From Mucilaginibacter sp. UR6-11 (GTDB lineage Bacteria > Bacteroidota > Bacteroidia > Sphingobacteriales > Sphingobacteriaceae): 64,000 bases of DNA. Shown piece by piece: positions 1-9,377 of this stretch; the stretch's first letter is position 1, and each line of letters begins with the position of its first letter. The stretch is from assembly GCF_020880695.1 (NCBI RefSeq), contig NZ_JAJIWO010000002.1:496432-560431 (forward strand), written 5' to 3'. Below the pieces are notes generated by a model, which was not told the DNA's origin, did no database searches, and saw only the letters and a program-made list of their open reading frames with translations. The translations under genes and the position numbers were made by a program.

Positions 1-392
1 AAACGCCGGCGGTACAATTTAATTACCTGGGTAAAAACAAAAAAGCATTTTTAATTATCACACATTATACCGGGCACGATTTTATTGACGATGTGCATTT
101 AACCGCACTCCAAAATATATTGAAACGTAAAGAGCATGAGCTAGATGATATCGCTATCTTTAATATGGCTAAAAACCGCAATGCCGCATTAGATGAACTG
201 TTAAGTTATTTTAAACCCCAAAGGCTGCTGATCCTGGGCAAAGATGCTTTGCCCGCAAATATGGAGGCGTTAGCGCTTAACGAGCTTAAAGATGCCGGGG
301 GATATACGGCACTATACAGCTTTAGCTTTGATGAAATGATGGACAGCACCGCACACAAAAAAGCTTTCTGGGATCAAATGAAAAATTTGTAA
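1..392 (+). CDS. Hypothetical protein, C-terminal part (5' end outside window)
   Basis: The reading frame is open from base 3 to the stop at 390-392, so the gene begins to the left of the window; a GTG at 93 is only an internal codon. About 129 residues are visible. I see an alternation of short hydrophobic strands and charged helices (LLILGKD, GGYTALYSFSFDEMM) but no motif I can name. The stop lies 3 bases before the rdgB start, so the two are probably cotranscribed. I do not recognise the family. Confidence 0.75.
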   Translation, partial: TPAVQFNYLGKNKKAFLIITHYTGHDFIDDVHLTALQNILKRKEHELDDIAIFNMAKNRNAALDELLSYFKPQRLLILGKDALPANMEALALNELKDAGGYTALYSFSFDEMMDSTAHKKAFWDQMKNL

Positions 393-395
393 TAC

Positions 396-974
396 ATGAA
401 GCAATTAGTATTTGCAACCAACAACGCCCACAAGCTGGAAGAAGTTGAGGCTAAACTGGCCGGACGCATACAGTTATTAAGTTTTGACGATATTGATTGC
501 CATGATGATATTGCCGAAACGGGTACCACCTTTCGTGACAATGCATCCATCAAAAGCCATTATATTTATGATAAATACCGGGTTAACTGCTTTGGTGATG
601 ACAGCGGACTGGAGATAGACGCTTTAAACGGCGAGCCGGGTGTTTACTCGGCACGTTACGCCGGCCAGCAGGGTAATCACGCAGCAAATAATGCCCTGGT
701 TTTAAAAAATTTGGCAGGCAAAGGAAATCGAAAAGCGCGTTTCCGGACGGTGATCTCTTTGATGTGGGAAGGCGCGGAATATTTTTTTGAAGGGATGGTT
801 GAAGGGACCATTCGCGAAGAATTAAGCGGCACCGCCGGTTTTGGTTACGACCCGATTTTTCAGCCTGACGGTTATGATATCACCTTTGCCGAAATGACGC
901 TGGCTGAAAAAAACAACATCAGTCACCGTGCTGCCGCGGTAGCGCAGCTGATAACGTTTTTAAACGCGCAATAA
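396..974 (+). CDS. rdgB: XTP/dITP diphosphatase (RdgB/HAM1 family)
   Basis: This house-cleaning enzyme hydrolyses non-canonical purine triphosphates (XTP, dITP, ITP) to the monophosphate and pyrophosphate, keeping them out of DNA. At 192 residues it has the usual family length. Visible signatures are the N-terminal nucleotide-binding TNNAHKLEEVE (residues 8-18), the acidic FGDDSGLEIDAL stretch with the likely catalytic Asp68/Asp69, GxYSARYAG at about 82-90, GFGYDPIF near 150 and SHRAAA near the C terminus. It starts 3 bases after the preceding unknown gene and converges on the OstA-like gene, with 8 bases between the stops. Confidence 0.95.
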   Translation: MKQLVFATNNAHKLEEVEAKLAGRIQLLSFDDIDCHDDIAETGTTFRDNASIKSHYIYDKYRVNCFGDDSGLEIDALNGEPGVYSARYAGQQGNHAANNALVLKNLAGKGNRKARFRTVISLMWEGAEYFFEGMVEGTIREELSGTAGFGYDPIFQPDGYDITFAEMTLAEKNNISHRAAAVAQLITFLNAQ

Positions 975-982
975 TCCTTTTA

Positions 983-3487
983 TTAGGGTTTTAAAATGAT
1001 GGATTTCCGCACTGCCGGTGCCGTGTCCTTTTTCACGCTGTCCTTACCCGTTTTTGGTATTGCCGGCGGCTTGGCCAATGTATCACGCTTTAAGTTAATT
1101 ACGCCCGGCCTGGTAAGGCTATCCGTGTGTATTTTAAGATTAGCCGGTTTACCGGACGTGTCTTTACCGGCTTTAAGGTCTGCCGGTTTTTTAAGCGGGG
1201 CCTTGCCCGGTTTGGAAGCGGCGGCGCCGGCTTTTGCAGGCGGCTTTGGGGCAACAGCTTTTTTGCTGTGGTACGATGATAAAACAGACTCTTTGGATAC
1301 CGGCCGGTCCTTTGGTTTCCAGATAAACCCTTTCAGGATCTTGTCGTCTTCTTTTACCTTCCCTATCGGCATCCCCCGGGCTTCGTATTTTTCTACAAAA
1401 GAGTTATTTGCCAGTTCGCCGTTTTCAAAATTAAAATAAGCTTTACCGCTCACCGTCCTTGACATATCTGTTACGATATTTTTTACCGTATCGCGCTTAA
1501 AATAAATGGTTTCGGCATTGCCGATAATTGCAAACGAATTTAATTTACCGTTTTTAAACGTGCCATGCATTCTCTTGCCGCCAAACTGATTGTAAAACGT
1601 AGAATCTTTCTTTTCAATATTTACAATGAAAGCCGCCGGGTACATATCCAGGTTATCCAGCTTTTTATTTTTCATTTGCAGGTTGATCGTATCACCCGAG
1701 AGTTGCGATGCCTGGGTCCAGATCATCGGGTTTACATACATCCGGATGGTTGAGTCGCTGCTGGCATAAAACATCGAGTCGGCCTTGGCCTGCAGGTCAG
1801 ATTTAAATATTTTGGTGTGGTTATAAGCCCTCACTATCCTGATCCTTGCCGTATCACTCAGGCCTTTTGGCGCCAATAGGGCCAGCGAATCGGCTGTTTT
1901 TTTACGCCGTAACGTATCCTGGGCCGTAGCTTTTGGTTTATCTCCTTTTTTAGGGGCGGCCGGTTTGGGTGGGGCAGGTTTTCCAAAATATTCGCGGCGG
2001 ATAAAGCTGGTATCTACCGGCCATTGCATCGGCTCAAGCTTAATAAACTTAGGGGCTTTGGTATAAACGATCGGCGCTGCCTTTTTTACAATTTTAATTG
2101 ACGTGTCGCGGTGGCTGGCATCATATTGCTGTTGTTTTAACGCCTTAAGCTGCTTGTACGTTATTACTTGTGTGGCCAGCGTATCGCCAACCAAAAACAG
2201 AGAGTCGTAATGGATATTAGGGCGCGCCTTAGGTACGTCTTTTACTGTATCGGCAAATTTGTAGACACTGGTAAAGGTTGGGATGATTTTTTTAACGGTT
2301 TGTGCCTGCGTGGGAGATAAAGGCGTGTTTTTTAGCCCCGGTAATTTTTTGTTGACCGAGTCGGTCAGGCTTTTGATGGTACTGCTTTTGACCGGAATGG
2401 TTGGCCTGGGGCCTGCCGGCAGTTTTTTGGTAATCGAATCTGTTATGCCTTTCAGCGTAAGTTTTTTATCGCCGGGCTTAATATCACCCTTTAATGCCGG
2501 TGCCTGTTTAGCAATACTGTCGACTTTTAAAAGCCTGGTCGCTTTGGTTAGCGCTGCAGGCTCGGTCGCCGCTTTTTTATCGGCGGCAGGTTTCGCGGCC
2601 GTGCTATCTTCCGTCACAAAGATCATGTAGGCGTTCCGCGTCATCACCGCTTCTTCATTTGATTTATAATATTCGCCCAGGTCTCCCTTTAGCGTTATCC
2701 GCTGTTCGCTGTCATTAAAAGTAACATGCCGGGTTGCGCGGCCATAACCTTTAAGGCGGTCATAAAATAAACTATCGCCCCTGAGTGTTTTGGTTTGCTG
2801 GGTGTATAAATTCCTTTTGCCAAAAAAAGCCTGCTCGGTAATCGTATTATAGGTGCCGTTTTCGGTGTACAAGTTATCTTTATCCTTACCCGTTATAATG
2901 GTGGGCCCATAAAAATAGGTAATCCGGGTGCCCGAGTTATAGCGCATGGTATCCGTTTTAATCACCGCATCAGGCGTGGTGCAAACAACATCATACCTGA
3001 AATAAGCGTCGCGGGAGAATGCAAAATAGTAGCCGTTTTTACTTACAAGCGTGTTGCCTTTGTTTACCAGTTTGCCGCCATCAACATAAGTACCAATGCG
3101 GGTGGCTGTATTATAGGTAAAGTTATTGGTGGTTAAGGTAGCGTCCTTATCAACCATTATCACGTGATCTGTTAATAAGGCAATTTTAGTGTTACCGTTA
3201 TAGTTTAACTTGTCTGAGTAGATGTGTACCGTATCGCCCTGGTTAATAACAACGTGACTAAACGCGTCAACCATGTTCAGATCCGGGTAAAAGTAGGCGC
3301 TGTCAGAGGTTAATGTTGAATAGTCCTGTTTAAATACGCCGTTATGCACCTTGATTATCCGGCCGCCGTTTGGGCCCGGTACGGCCCGCATGGTGCTTGA
3401 GCTAACCAGGTTTACTTTTGATTTGCTTTGGCCCCAAACCGACGCTGCCGCCAGTAAAAACAATAAACTTAAAACGTATTTATTCAC
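983..3487 (-). CDS. OstA-like (LptA/LptD-N superfamily) exported protein
   Basis: A large exported protein of 834 residues with a clear signal peptide (residues 1-19, ending AASVWGQ) read from a GTG start. Residues about 25-270 carry repeated short beta-strand segments (TLTSDSAYFYPD, GDTVHIYSDKLNYNG, IKTDTMRYNSGTRITYF) typical of the OstA/LptA fold, which bridges lipopolysaccharide across the periplasm. The centre (about 300-540) is Lys/Pro/Ala rich and of low complexity, a second beta-rich block follows at 550-720, and the last 100 residues are again Lys/Pro rich. Bacteroidota have such long OstA-like proteins alongside standard Lpt parts; a role in LPS export or outer-membrane assembly is inferred. 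lptB lies 35 kb away. Confidence 0.8.
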   Translation of the reverse strand: MNKYVLSLLFLLAAASVWGQSKSKVNLVSSSTMRAVPGPNGGRIIKVHNGVFKQDYSTLTSDSAYFYPDLNMVDAFSHVVINQGDTVHIYSDKLNYNGNTKIALLTDHVIMVDKDATLTTNNFTYNTATRIGTYVDGGKLVNKGNTLVSKNGYYFAFSRDAYFRYDVVCTTPDAVIKTDTMRYNSGTRITYFYGPTIITGKDKDNLYTENGTYNTITEQAFFGKRNLYTQQTKTLRGDSLFYDRLKGYGRATRHVTFNDSEQRITLKGDLGEYYKSNEEAVMTRNAYMIFVTEDSTAAKPAADKKAATEPAALTKATRLLKVDSIAKQAPALKGDIKPGDKKLTLKGITDSITKKLPAGPRPTIPVKSSTIKSLTDSVNKKLPGLKNTPLSPTQAQTVKKIIPTFTSVYKFADTVKDVPKARPNIHYDSLFLVGDTLATQVITYKQLKALKQQQYDASHRDTSIKIVKKAAPIVYTKAPKFIKLEPMQWPVDTSFIRREYFGKPAPPKPAAPKKGDKPKATAQDTLRRKKTADSLALLAPKGLSDTARIRIVRAYNHTKIFKSDLQAKADSMFYASSDSTIRMYVNPMIWTQASQLSGDTINLQMKNKKLDNLDMYPAAFIVNIEKKDSTFYNQFGGKRMHGTFKNGKLNSFAIIGNAETIYFKRDTVKNIVTDMSRTVSGKAYFNFENGELANNSFVEKYEARGMPIGKVKEDDKILKGFIWKPKDRPVSKESVLSSYHSKKAVAPKPPAKAGAAASKPGKAPLKKPADLKAGKDTSGKPANLKIHTDSLTRPGVINLKRDTLAKPPAIPKTGKDSVKKDTAPAVRKSIILKP

Positions 3488-3534
3488 TGCTGCAAAATTA
3501 GTTTTTTGTTGGGGTTATTAAATTAATAATTTTG

Positions 3535-4875
3535 ATGATGCTCCCGGATAAAAAATTCACCGATTTTATTGACCAAAACCGCCTGTTTGAACGTAGCGGC
3601 ACGCTGCTGGCCGCGGTAAGCGGCGGTATGGATTCTGTATTAATGGTGCATTTATTAAAATCATCCGGTTATAATTTTGCAATTGCGCACTGTAATTTTC
3701 AATTACGCGGCGCCGAAGCTGATGCCGATCAGCAATTTTGTAAAACCCTTGCCCAACAAAATAACGCAGCCTTTCATACCATCAATTTCGACACCCAACA
3801 ATATGCCGCTGAAAATAAAATATCCATCCAGATGGCAGCGCGCGAGTTACGGTACACTTGGTTTGAGCAGTTAAGGCAACAAAACAATTACACCGTCATC
3901 GCGCTGGCGCATCACCAAAACGACGCGATTGAAACAATATTGTTAAACCTGGTGCGCGGCACCGGCATTGCCGGCCTGCATGGCATTTTACCAAAAAACG
4001 GATGGCTGGTAAGGCCCCTGTTATTTTTAACGCGCGGCGAGATAGAAGCGCTGATTAAGCAAAACGGCTACAGTTATACAGAAGACAGCTCAAACGCATC
4101 TGTAAAATATGCCCGAAACAAATTAAGACATGAGGTGATCCCCAAGCTGCAGCAGCTTAATCCCAACCTGGAACACACTTTCGAAAATAACCTGCGGCAT
4201 TTCAGGGATATGGAGGTGCTGCTTGGACTGCGCCAGGCCGAACTAAAAAAAGAGCTGTTTATTGATAGTGGTGATGATGTTTATCTGCAACTGGATGCTG
4301 TTAAAGCCCTAAACCCGCAAAGGCTTTTGTTGTTTAAGCTGTTGCAGGATTACGGCTTTAATGAGACCGCCGTGGATGATTTGATATCGGTATTAAATAA
4401 ACATTCGGGTAAGGTTTTTGAGGCGGCAAATTTTAAGCTGATACTTGACCGGGACAAACTGATCATCACCCCAAAAAATAAGCCGGCAGATGAGCCGGTC
4501 GAGCTATCGGGTACTGATAATAGTATTAATTACGGCGATTATAAACTAACGGTATTGCATGATGATACACCCCTTATTGTAAAAGATAACCCGATGGCAG
4601 TTTCTGTTGATGCGGATAAACTGGTTTATCCATTAAGCATCCGTACGTGGCAGCAAAGCGATGCTTTTTATCCCCTGGGGATGAAAACGCGCAAAAAACT
4701 GAGTGATTTTTTCATCAATCTTAAAATACCGCTGCACGAAAAAAATAAAATACCGTTATTAATAAATGGTAACGGCCACATTATATGGATAGGCGGCCAC
4801 CGGCTTGACGAACGTTATAAAGTAGCTGATAACACCAAAAAAGTAACTATATTCGAATTGTATAAAGTAAAATGA
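3535..4875 (+). CDS. tilS: tRNA(Ile)-lysidine synthetase
   Basis: TilS attaches lysine to C34 of the CAU-anticodon tRNA-Ile, using ATP, so that it reads AUA codons. The PP-loop ATP pyrophosphatase signature SGGMDS is at residues 29-34, followed by AHCNFQLRG and LAHHQNDAIETILLNLVRGTG, both diagnostic of TilS. The C-terminal third contains the small TilS_C domain (FYPLGMKTRKKLSDFFINLKIP). In-frame ATGs lie at 3535 and 3538 after an upstream TTG at 3532; I prefer 3535. Length about 446 residues is normal. The stop overlaps the next ATG (ATGA), indicating translational coupling. Confidence 0.95.
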   Translation: MMLPDKKFTDFIDQNRLFERSGTLLAAVSGGMDSVLMVHLLKSSGYNFAIAHCNFQLRGAEADADQQFCKTLAQQNNAAFHTINFDTQQYAAENKISIQMAARELRYTWFEQLRQQNNYTVIALAHHQNDAIETILLNLVRGTGIAGLHGILPKNGWLVRPLLFLTRGEIEALIKQNGYSYTEDSSNASVKYARNKLRHEVIPKLQQLNPNLEHTFENNLRHFRDMEVLLGLRQAELKKELFIDSGDDVYLQLDAVKALNPQRLLLFKLLQDYGFNETAVDDLISVLNKHSGKVFEAANFKLILDRDKLIITPKNKPADEPVELSGTDNSINYGDYKLTVLHDDTPLIVKDNPMAVSVDADKLVYPLSIRTWQQSDAFYPLGMKTRKKLSDFFINLKIPLHEKNKIPLLINGNGHIIWIGGHRLDERYKVADNTKKVTIFELYKVK

Positions 4876-5360
4876 GCGGAAAAACAGTTTACACCGAGAA
4901 ACAATACCTGGGCAGGGAATTTATCCCGCTATCCATCCGTTTGGTATTGGCTATATTTTGTTTTGCCGCCTACGCCCTTACCGATGTGGACGATAAAAAC
5001 GGCGATTTGCTGGCGGTTGTCGGTTTTGCTATTTTGATTATTTCTATCATCATGGGTTTCCTGCTGCATTTCAGAACCCGGGTTGAGAATAAAAGCATTT
5101 TGCTAAATGGCCTGTGGACAACCCGCCTGGTTAAAATTGATCTGAACAGTATCGTTAAAGCAGAAATAGCGCCTTACAGCCGTTATTTATTTAACAACCC
5201 GGTATACAACCTGCACACCAAAGGCACCATCCGCTTTTTTGCTGCCGGTAAAGATGCTATCCACTTAACAGACAGAGATGGATTGGTTTACATCATTGGC
5301 TCGCAGCACCCGCACGAATTGTTAAGGGCCATCAAAGCTGAGATGGATGGCAAATTGTAA
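4872..5360 (+). CDS. Two-TM membrane protein with PH-like soluble domain
   Basis: A 162-residue protein coupled to tilS through a 4-base ATGA overlap. Two hydrophobic segments (about 19-38 and 49-65) are followed by a beta-rich domain of about 95 residues (VENKSILLNGLWTTRLVKIDL, VYNLHTKGTIRFFAAG, IHLTDRDGLVYIIGS) ending in an amphipathic helix LLRAIKAEM. This layout, a membrane hairpin followed by a PH-like strand-rich domain, resembles bacterial PH-domain membrane proteins, but I cannot name a family with certainty. The gene overlaps the next start by 14 bases. Confidence 0.75.
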   Translation: MSGKTVYTEKQYLGREFIPLSIRLVLAIFCFAAYALTDVDDKNGDLLAVVGFAILIISIIMGFLLHFRTRVENKSILLNGLWTTRLVKIDLNSIVKAEIAPYSRYLFNNPVYNLHTKGTIRFFAAGKDAIHLTDRDGLVYIIGSQHPHELLRAIKAEMDGKL

Positions 5361-6711
5361 TTTACGGGCCGACACAGCTTTAGTTTTAACAGGTATAGCC
5401 GGTAATTTTATTAGCCGGGTATTATTAACAGCGATTTTTCTCGTCGGTTCCCTGGGCGCCGTATCAGCCGCTCAACAATTTATTGATAGTACGGTTACCA
5501 TACCGTTGGGCGGTAATAGCTGGCTTGCCCCTAATGCAAAGGCTTCAATTACTGACGAAGGTTTAACCAACTGGTATAACAGCGACGATGTGGTCAGCAT
5601 TTATTTTCGCGCCGAAGCAACGGGTAATTTAAATATAAGCTTAAAGCTACGCGTCAACAGCGGATCAAGCGGAATAGGTGTTAACGTTTTAAATAACAAT
5701 TTAATCCGGTCAGTTTCAAATACTGAATTTCAAACAGTGAATTTTGGCAGTATAACGGTTAAAGAACCCGGCTATATTAAAGTTGAGCTACGCGGTCTGT
5801 CAAGAACCGGGCCTGTCTTTGCCGGGATAAGCGACCTGGTATTAGCCGGGCCGGCACTAAAAAATGGCGCGGCTTACGTTAAAAACAACCAGGGCAATTA
5901 TTTTTACTGGGGACGGCGCGGCCCGTCGGTGCATTTAAACTACGTAGTACCTGCAGAAGCAAAAAATACAACAGAATGGTTCTATAATGAGGTTACGGTA
6001 CCGGTTGGGCAGGATGTTACCGGGTCTTATTTTATGGCAGATGGCTTTAGCGGTGGTTATTTTGGGATGCAGGTAAACTCGGCAACTGAACGGCGCATTT
6101 TGTTTTCGGTATGGAGCCCGTATGCTACTGATGACCCCAAAAGCATCCCTGGTAATTTAAAAATACAACGCTTAAAAAAAGGCAGTAAGGTTCACAGCGG
6201 CGAGTTTGGCGGCGAAGGGTCCGGCGGGCAAAGTTATATGATCTATCCCTGGGTGGCAGGGCAGACTTATTGCTTTCTGATCCATGCCCAGGGTGATATA
6301 GCAGCCGAGACCACGATATATACCGCTTATTTTAAACCGCTAAAGTCAGCCGGCTGGCAATTGCTTGCCAGTTTTAAACGGCCGCAATCCGGGTCGTATT
6401 TAAAGGGATTACATTCGTTTTTAGAAAATTTTGATCCGGAAAGAGGCGATAAGTCAAGGAGTGTTTCTTTTGGTAACCAATGGATAGTTGATATCGACGG
6501 CAAATGGTATCCGCTAAATGAAGCGCTTTTCACCGGCGATGCAACCGCAAAGATCAATTACAGGAAAGATTATAACGGCAGTGTTGCAGGTAGCCTGTTT
6601 TATCTGCGTAACGGCGGTTTCTTTAATGACTTTACGCCATTGCTTACGCCGTTGACAAGATCAGTTACCGGTAACCCGCACCCGCAAATTGATTTTACCA
6701 GTTTACCTTAA
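5347..6711 (+). CDS. DUF3472 (with DUF5077-like N-terminal domain) exported protein
   Basis: A 454-residue exported protein with a hydrophobic signal segment at about 22-42 (VLLTAIFLVGSLGAVSAAQQ). Residues about 45-165 form a beta-sandwich resembling DUF5077 (IPLGGNSW, VSIYFRAEATGNLNISLKLRV). Residues about 175-340 match the DUF3472 pattern (SVHLNYVVPAEAKNTTEWFYNEVTVP, GYFGMQVNSATERRILFSVWSP, GGQSYMIYPWVAGQTYCFLIHA). These domains occur in secreted proteins of Bacteroidota, often with carbohydrate-active domains; the biochemical role is unknown. The ATG at 5347 overlaps the upstream gene's end, but a later start inside the signal region is possible. Confidence 0.85.
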   Translation: MANCNLRADTALVLTGIAGNFISRVLLTAIFLVGSLGAVSAAQQFIDSTVTIPLGGNSWLAPNAKASITDEGLTNWYNSDDVVSIYFRAEATGNLNISLKLRVNSGSSGIGVNVLNNNLIRSVSNTEFQTVNFGSITVKEPGYIKVELRGLSRTGPVFAGISDLVLAGPALKNGAAYVKNNQGNYFYWGRRGPSVHLNYVVPAEAKNTTEWFYNEVTVPVGQDVTGSYFMADGFSGGYFGMQVNSATERRILFSVWSPYATDDPKSIPGNLKIQRLKKGSKVHSGEFGGEGSGGQSYMIYPWVAGQTYCFLIHAQGDIAAETTIYTAYFKPLKSAGWQLLASFKRPQSGSYLKGLHSFLENFDPERGDKSRSVSFGNQWIVDIDGKWYPLNEALFTGDATAKINYRKDYNGSVAGSLFYLRNGGFFNDFTPLLTPLTRSVTGNPHPQIDFTSLP

Positions 6712-6771
6712 ACAACAAACAGGCATACCGGGTTATGATATGCCTGTTAAAAGTTACTTATAAACGCTAAA

Positions 6772-7737
6772 CTATTTCTTCAACCCTATTTCGCGAAGGC
6801 GCTCATCCAGGTATTCGCCGGCGGTAATGTCTGTATATAGTTTTGGATGCGCGGCATCAACAGTTGAAGGTAAGGACGTCAGATCCATATCAGACACCGG
6901 GTGCAGGAAGAACGGAACCGAATACCGCGAGTTCTTCATTAATTCGCGCGGCGGATTAACCACCCGGTGAGTAGTTGATTTTAGTTTGTTGTTGGTTAAA
7001 CGTTGTAGCATATCGCCCACATTAACTACCAGGTCCTCGCCATGCGCTTTCACCGGGAACCATTTATCGTCACGGGTAAGCAGTTCCAGGCCGTCGGCGC
7101 TGGCGCCAATCAGTAAAGTGATCAGGTTGATGTCCTCATGCGCGCCGGCACGTACAGCATCCGCCGGTACTGAATCCGGGTCCTCGATAGGGAAATAATG
7201 CAGCGTGCGTAAAATAGAGTTACCGTTATGCACCTTATCATCAAAATAATGCTCATCAAGGCCCAGGTATACGGCAATAGCGCGCAGTAACTGCTTGCCG
7301 GCTGCTTCCAGCTTGCTGTAAACCTCTAAAGTGGTGGTATTAAATTCGGGCAGTTCTTTTACTACCAGGTTCTTCGGGTACTCTGCTTTAAGTGCCGGGT
7401 TATCGGTAACGGTTTGGCCAATCTGCCAAAACTCTTTCAGGTCGGGGGTTTTAAATCCTTTGGCGGTTTCTTTTCCCTTGCCGGTATAGCCGCGCTGGCC
7501 GGCAAGTTCAGGTATCTCATAGCTTGATTTTACGCTGTCGGGCAGGGCAAAAAGCGCTTTTACCTGTGCGTAAAGTTTATCAATTAATTCTTTGCTTAAA
7601 CCGTGATTGGTAATGGTAACAAAGCCGGTTTCATTAAAAGCTTTGCCAATATCGTCCGAAAATTGTTTACGCTCTGCCGCAGTACCGTTTACATAGGTAT
7701 TAAGGTCAAGGCGTGGAATATTTACTTCTGTGCTCAT
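6772..7737 (-). CDS. 2-oxoglutarate/Fe(II)-dependent dioxygenase, isopenicillin N synthase-like
   Basis: A soluble oxygenase of 321 residues. It has the N-terminal DIOX_N domain (about 5-120; IPRLDLNTYV, GFVTITNHGLS, GQRGYTGKGKE) and the 2OG-Fe(II) core. The metal triad is visible as His200-x-Asp202 and His257, and the 2-oxoglutarate carboxylate anchor as R271-x-S273 in NSRYSVPFFLHP, so the enzyme should be active. The substrate cannot be read from sequence; relatives act on small molecules. It stands alone, convergent with the DUF3472 gene and divergent from the S41 peptidase gene. Confidence 0.92.
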   Translation of the reverse strand: MSTEVNIPRLDLNTYVNGTAAERKQFSDDIGKAFNETGFVTITNHGLSKELIDKLYAQVKALFALPDSVKSSYEIPELAGQRGYTGKGKETAKGFKTPDLKEFWQIGQTVTDNPALKAEYPKNLVVKELPEFNTTTLEVYSKLEAAGKQLLRAIAVYLGLDEHYFDDKVHNGNSILRTLHYFPIEDPDSVPADAVRAGAHEDINLITLLIGASADGLELLTRDDKWFPVKAHGEDLVVNVGDMLQRLTNNKLKSTTHRVVNPPRELMKNSRYSVPFFLHPVSDMDLTSLPSTVDAAHPKLYTDITAGEYLDERLREIGLKK

Positions 7738-7868
7738 ATTATGATCTGATAAAAAATGAATGTAAAAATATTCAAATAAAAATTGTTTAGTATAAGGTGA
7801 ACCCGATTGTTGAAATTTAAGCCGCTGTTTTGTTTGCGATGGTTACTTTTAATATATTTAGGCATCCT

Positions 7869-9302
7869 ATGAAATGCCTTTATCTATCAATTCTCGCACT
7901 GTCGCTTTGTGTTTTCTGCCGGGGGCAGGACACCGTAAAAAGCAATTTCGGTAAATATTATTCAGTAAACCAATTAAAAACTGATTTTGTTTTCTTTCGG
8001 ACGACTTTAGAAAAGGCCCACCCAAGCCTGTACCGGTACGAGTTTAAGGATACCATCGACTATTATTTTAACCAGGCTCAGGTTAAGCTTGACCATCCAA
8101 TGAATGAGCTGGATTTTTGGAAAGTGCTTCAAACAATGGTAGTCAAAATAGAATCGGGGCATACCCATGTGTCTTTTGCAGACGAAACTATCCGGCAGTT
8201 AAACCTCACGCCCGCATTGCTACTGCCGTTTACTATTTATACCGAGGATAACCGGCTGTTTATAAAGCGCCGTGCCCGGGCAGACGACTCGCTGTTAAAA
8301 GCCGGGAGCGAAATTTTAGTGATCAATAATGAACGCGGCACTTCAATATTGCAGCAAATGCATAGCCTGGAATCAGGTGATGGCTATAGCAACAGCTTTA
8401 AGGATTTTAGAATTGAAAAGGAGTTTAACTGGCTGTATAATTTATTGCATGGCAATCAGGGACAATTTTTAATTACCGTTAAATATAAAGGGGTAATTAA
8501 AACCCGTCTTTTTAAGGCAGCCAAAGTAATGCCGCGCACTATAAATCCCGAAAGATTGCCCTCGGTTAGCTATCCCGCAGATATGCCAAATACGGCGTTT
8601 TTGCGCGTCCCCGATTTTGTCTATAAAAAAGAATATGAATCATTACACCGCCAACTATTTAAGGATATTAAACAGCATAAGGCAGAGAACCTGGTAATTG
8701 ACCTGCGCGATAATCCGGGCGGTAAAACTTCGGTAGCGGCGGACCTGATGGGCTATTTCATGACCAACGATTTTAAATTTACCCTGGCCGATGAAATGTA
8801 TGTAAATCCTACCTTTTTTAAGCACCTGGCCGACAATACTGCCAAAGACATGACTATCCTGCATGATATCGAAAATATTAACAGGCAGCTGTACCGCGAG
8901 GTTTATAATGATGATGTTATACAGCAAACCCGGATGGGTAGTTTTAAAGGCAATGTTTACCTGTTAATAAACGGCGGCACCTTCTCGGCAGCCGCCCTTT
9001 TTGCGGCGGCTGTAAAACAACAGCGCAACTGCACAATTATTGGCGAGGAAACCGGTGGCGGCGCTGCCGGCTGCGATGGCGGCATACTGGTAGATGTTAC
9101 TTTGCCAAATACCCGTTTAAAACTGCATTTGCCCTTGTTTTGGACCTATGCGGTAAATGCTAAAAACGACCGGGGCAGGGGCCTGCTGCCTGATATCCGG
9201 ATGACACCTGAAAAGAATGAAAAATATTTTGGTGCGGGCCTTGACCCGGTTATAGAAACCTTAAAGGAGGTTATTAATACAGCCGCTAATAAAACGCCGT
9301 AA
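7869..9302 (+). CDS. S41 family peptidase (C-terminal processing protease-like)
   Basis: An exported serine peptidase of about 477 residues. I chose the ATG at 7869 over an ATG-like start 39 bases upstream because it puts a signal peptide (MKCLYLSILALSLCVFCRGQ) at the very N terminus. The tail-specific protease core is at about 230-470: LVIDLRDNPGGKTSVAADLMGYF, then GGTFSAAALFAAAVK with the likely nucleophile Ser373, then IIGEETGGGAAG. The N-terminal half is the helical region usual in Bacteroidota S41 proteins, and no obvious PDZ domain is seen. A second S41 gene lies 6 kb downstream. Confidence 0.9.
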   Translation: MKCLYLSILALSLCVFCRGQDTVKSNFGKYYSVNQLKTDFVFFRTTLEKAHPSLYRYEFKDTIDYYFNQAQVKLDHPMNELDFWKVLQTMVVKIESGHTHVSFADETIRQLNLTPALLLPFTIYTEDNRLFIKRRARADDSLLKAGSEILVINNERGTSILQQMHSLESGDGYSNSFKDFRIEKEFNWLYNLLHGNQGQFLITVKYKGVIKTRLFKAAKVMPRTINPERLPSVSYPADMPNTAFLRVPDFVYKKEYESLHRQLFKDIKQHKAENLVIDLRDNPGGKTSVAADLMGYFMTNDFKFTLADEMYVNPTFFKHLADNTAKDMTILHDIENINRQLYREVYNDDVIQQTRMGSFKGNVYLLINGGTFSAAALFAAAVKQQRNCTIIGEETGGGAAGCDGGILVDVTLPNTRLKLHLPLFWTYAVNAKNDRGRGLLPDIRMTPEKNEKYFGAGLDPVIETLKEVINTAANKTP

Positions 9303-9377
9303 AGCGCCTGCTTTATTTAAAACAATTAGCGGGCTAAACGTTTTATATTTTGTTAGGTCAAATCAGTAAATAAAGTG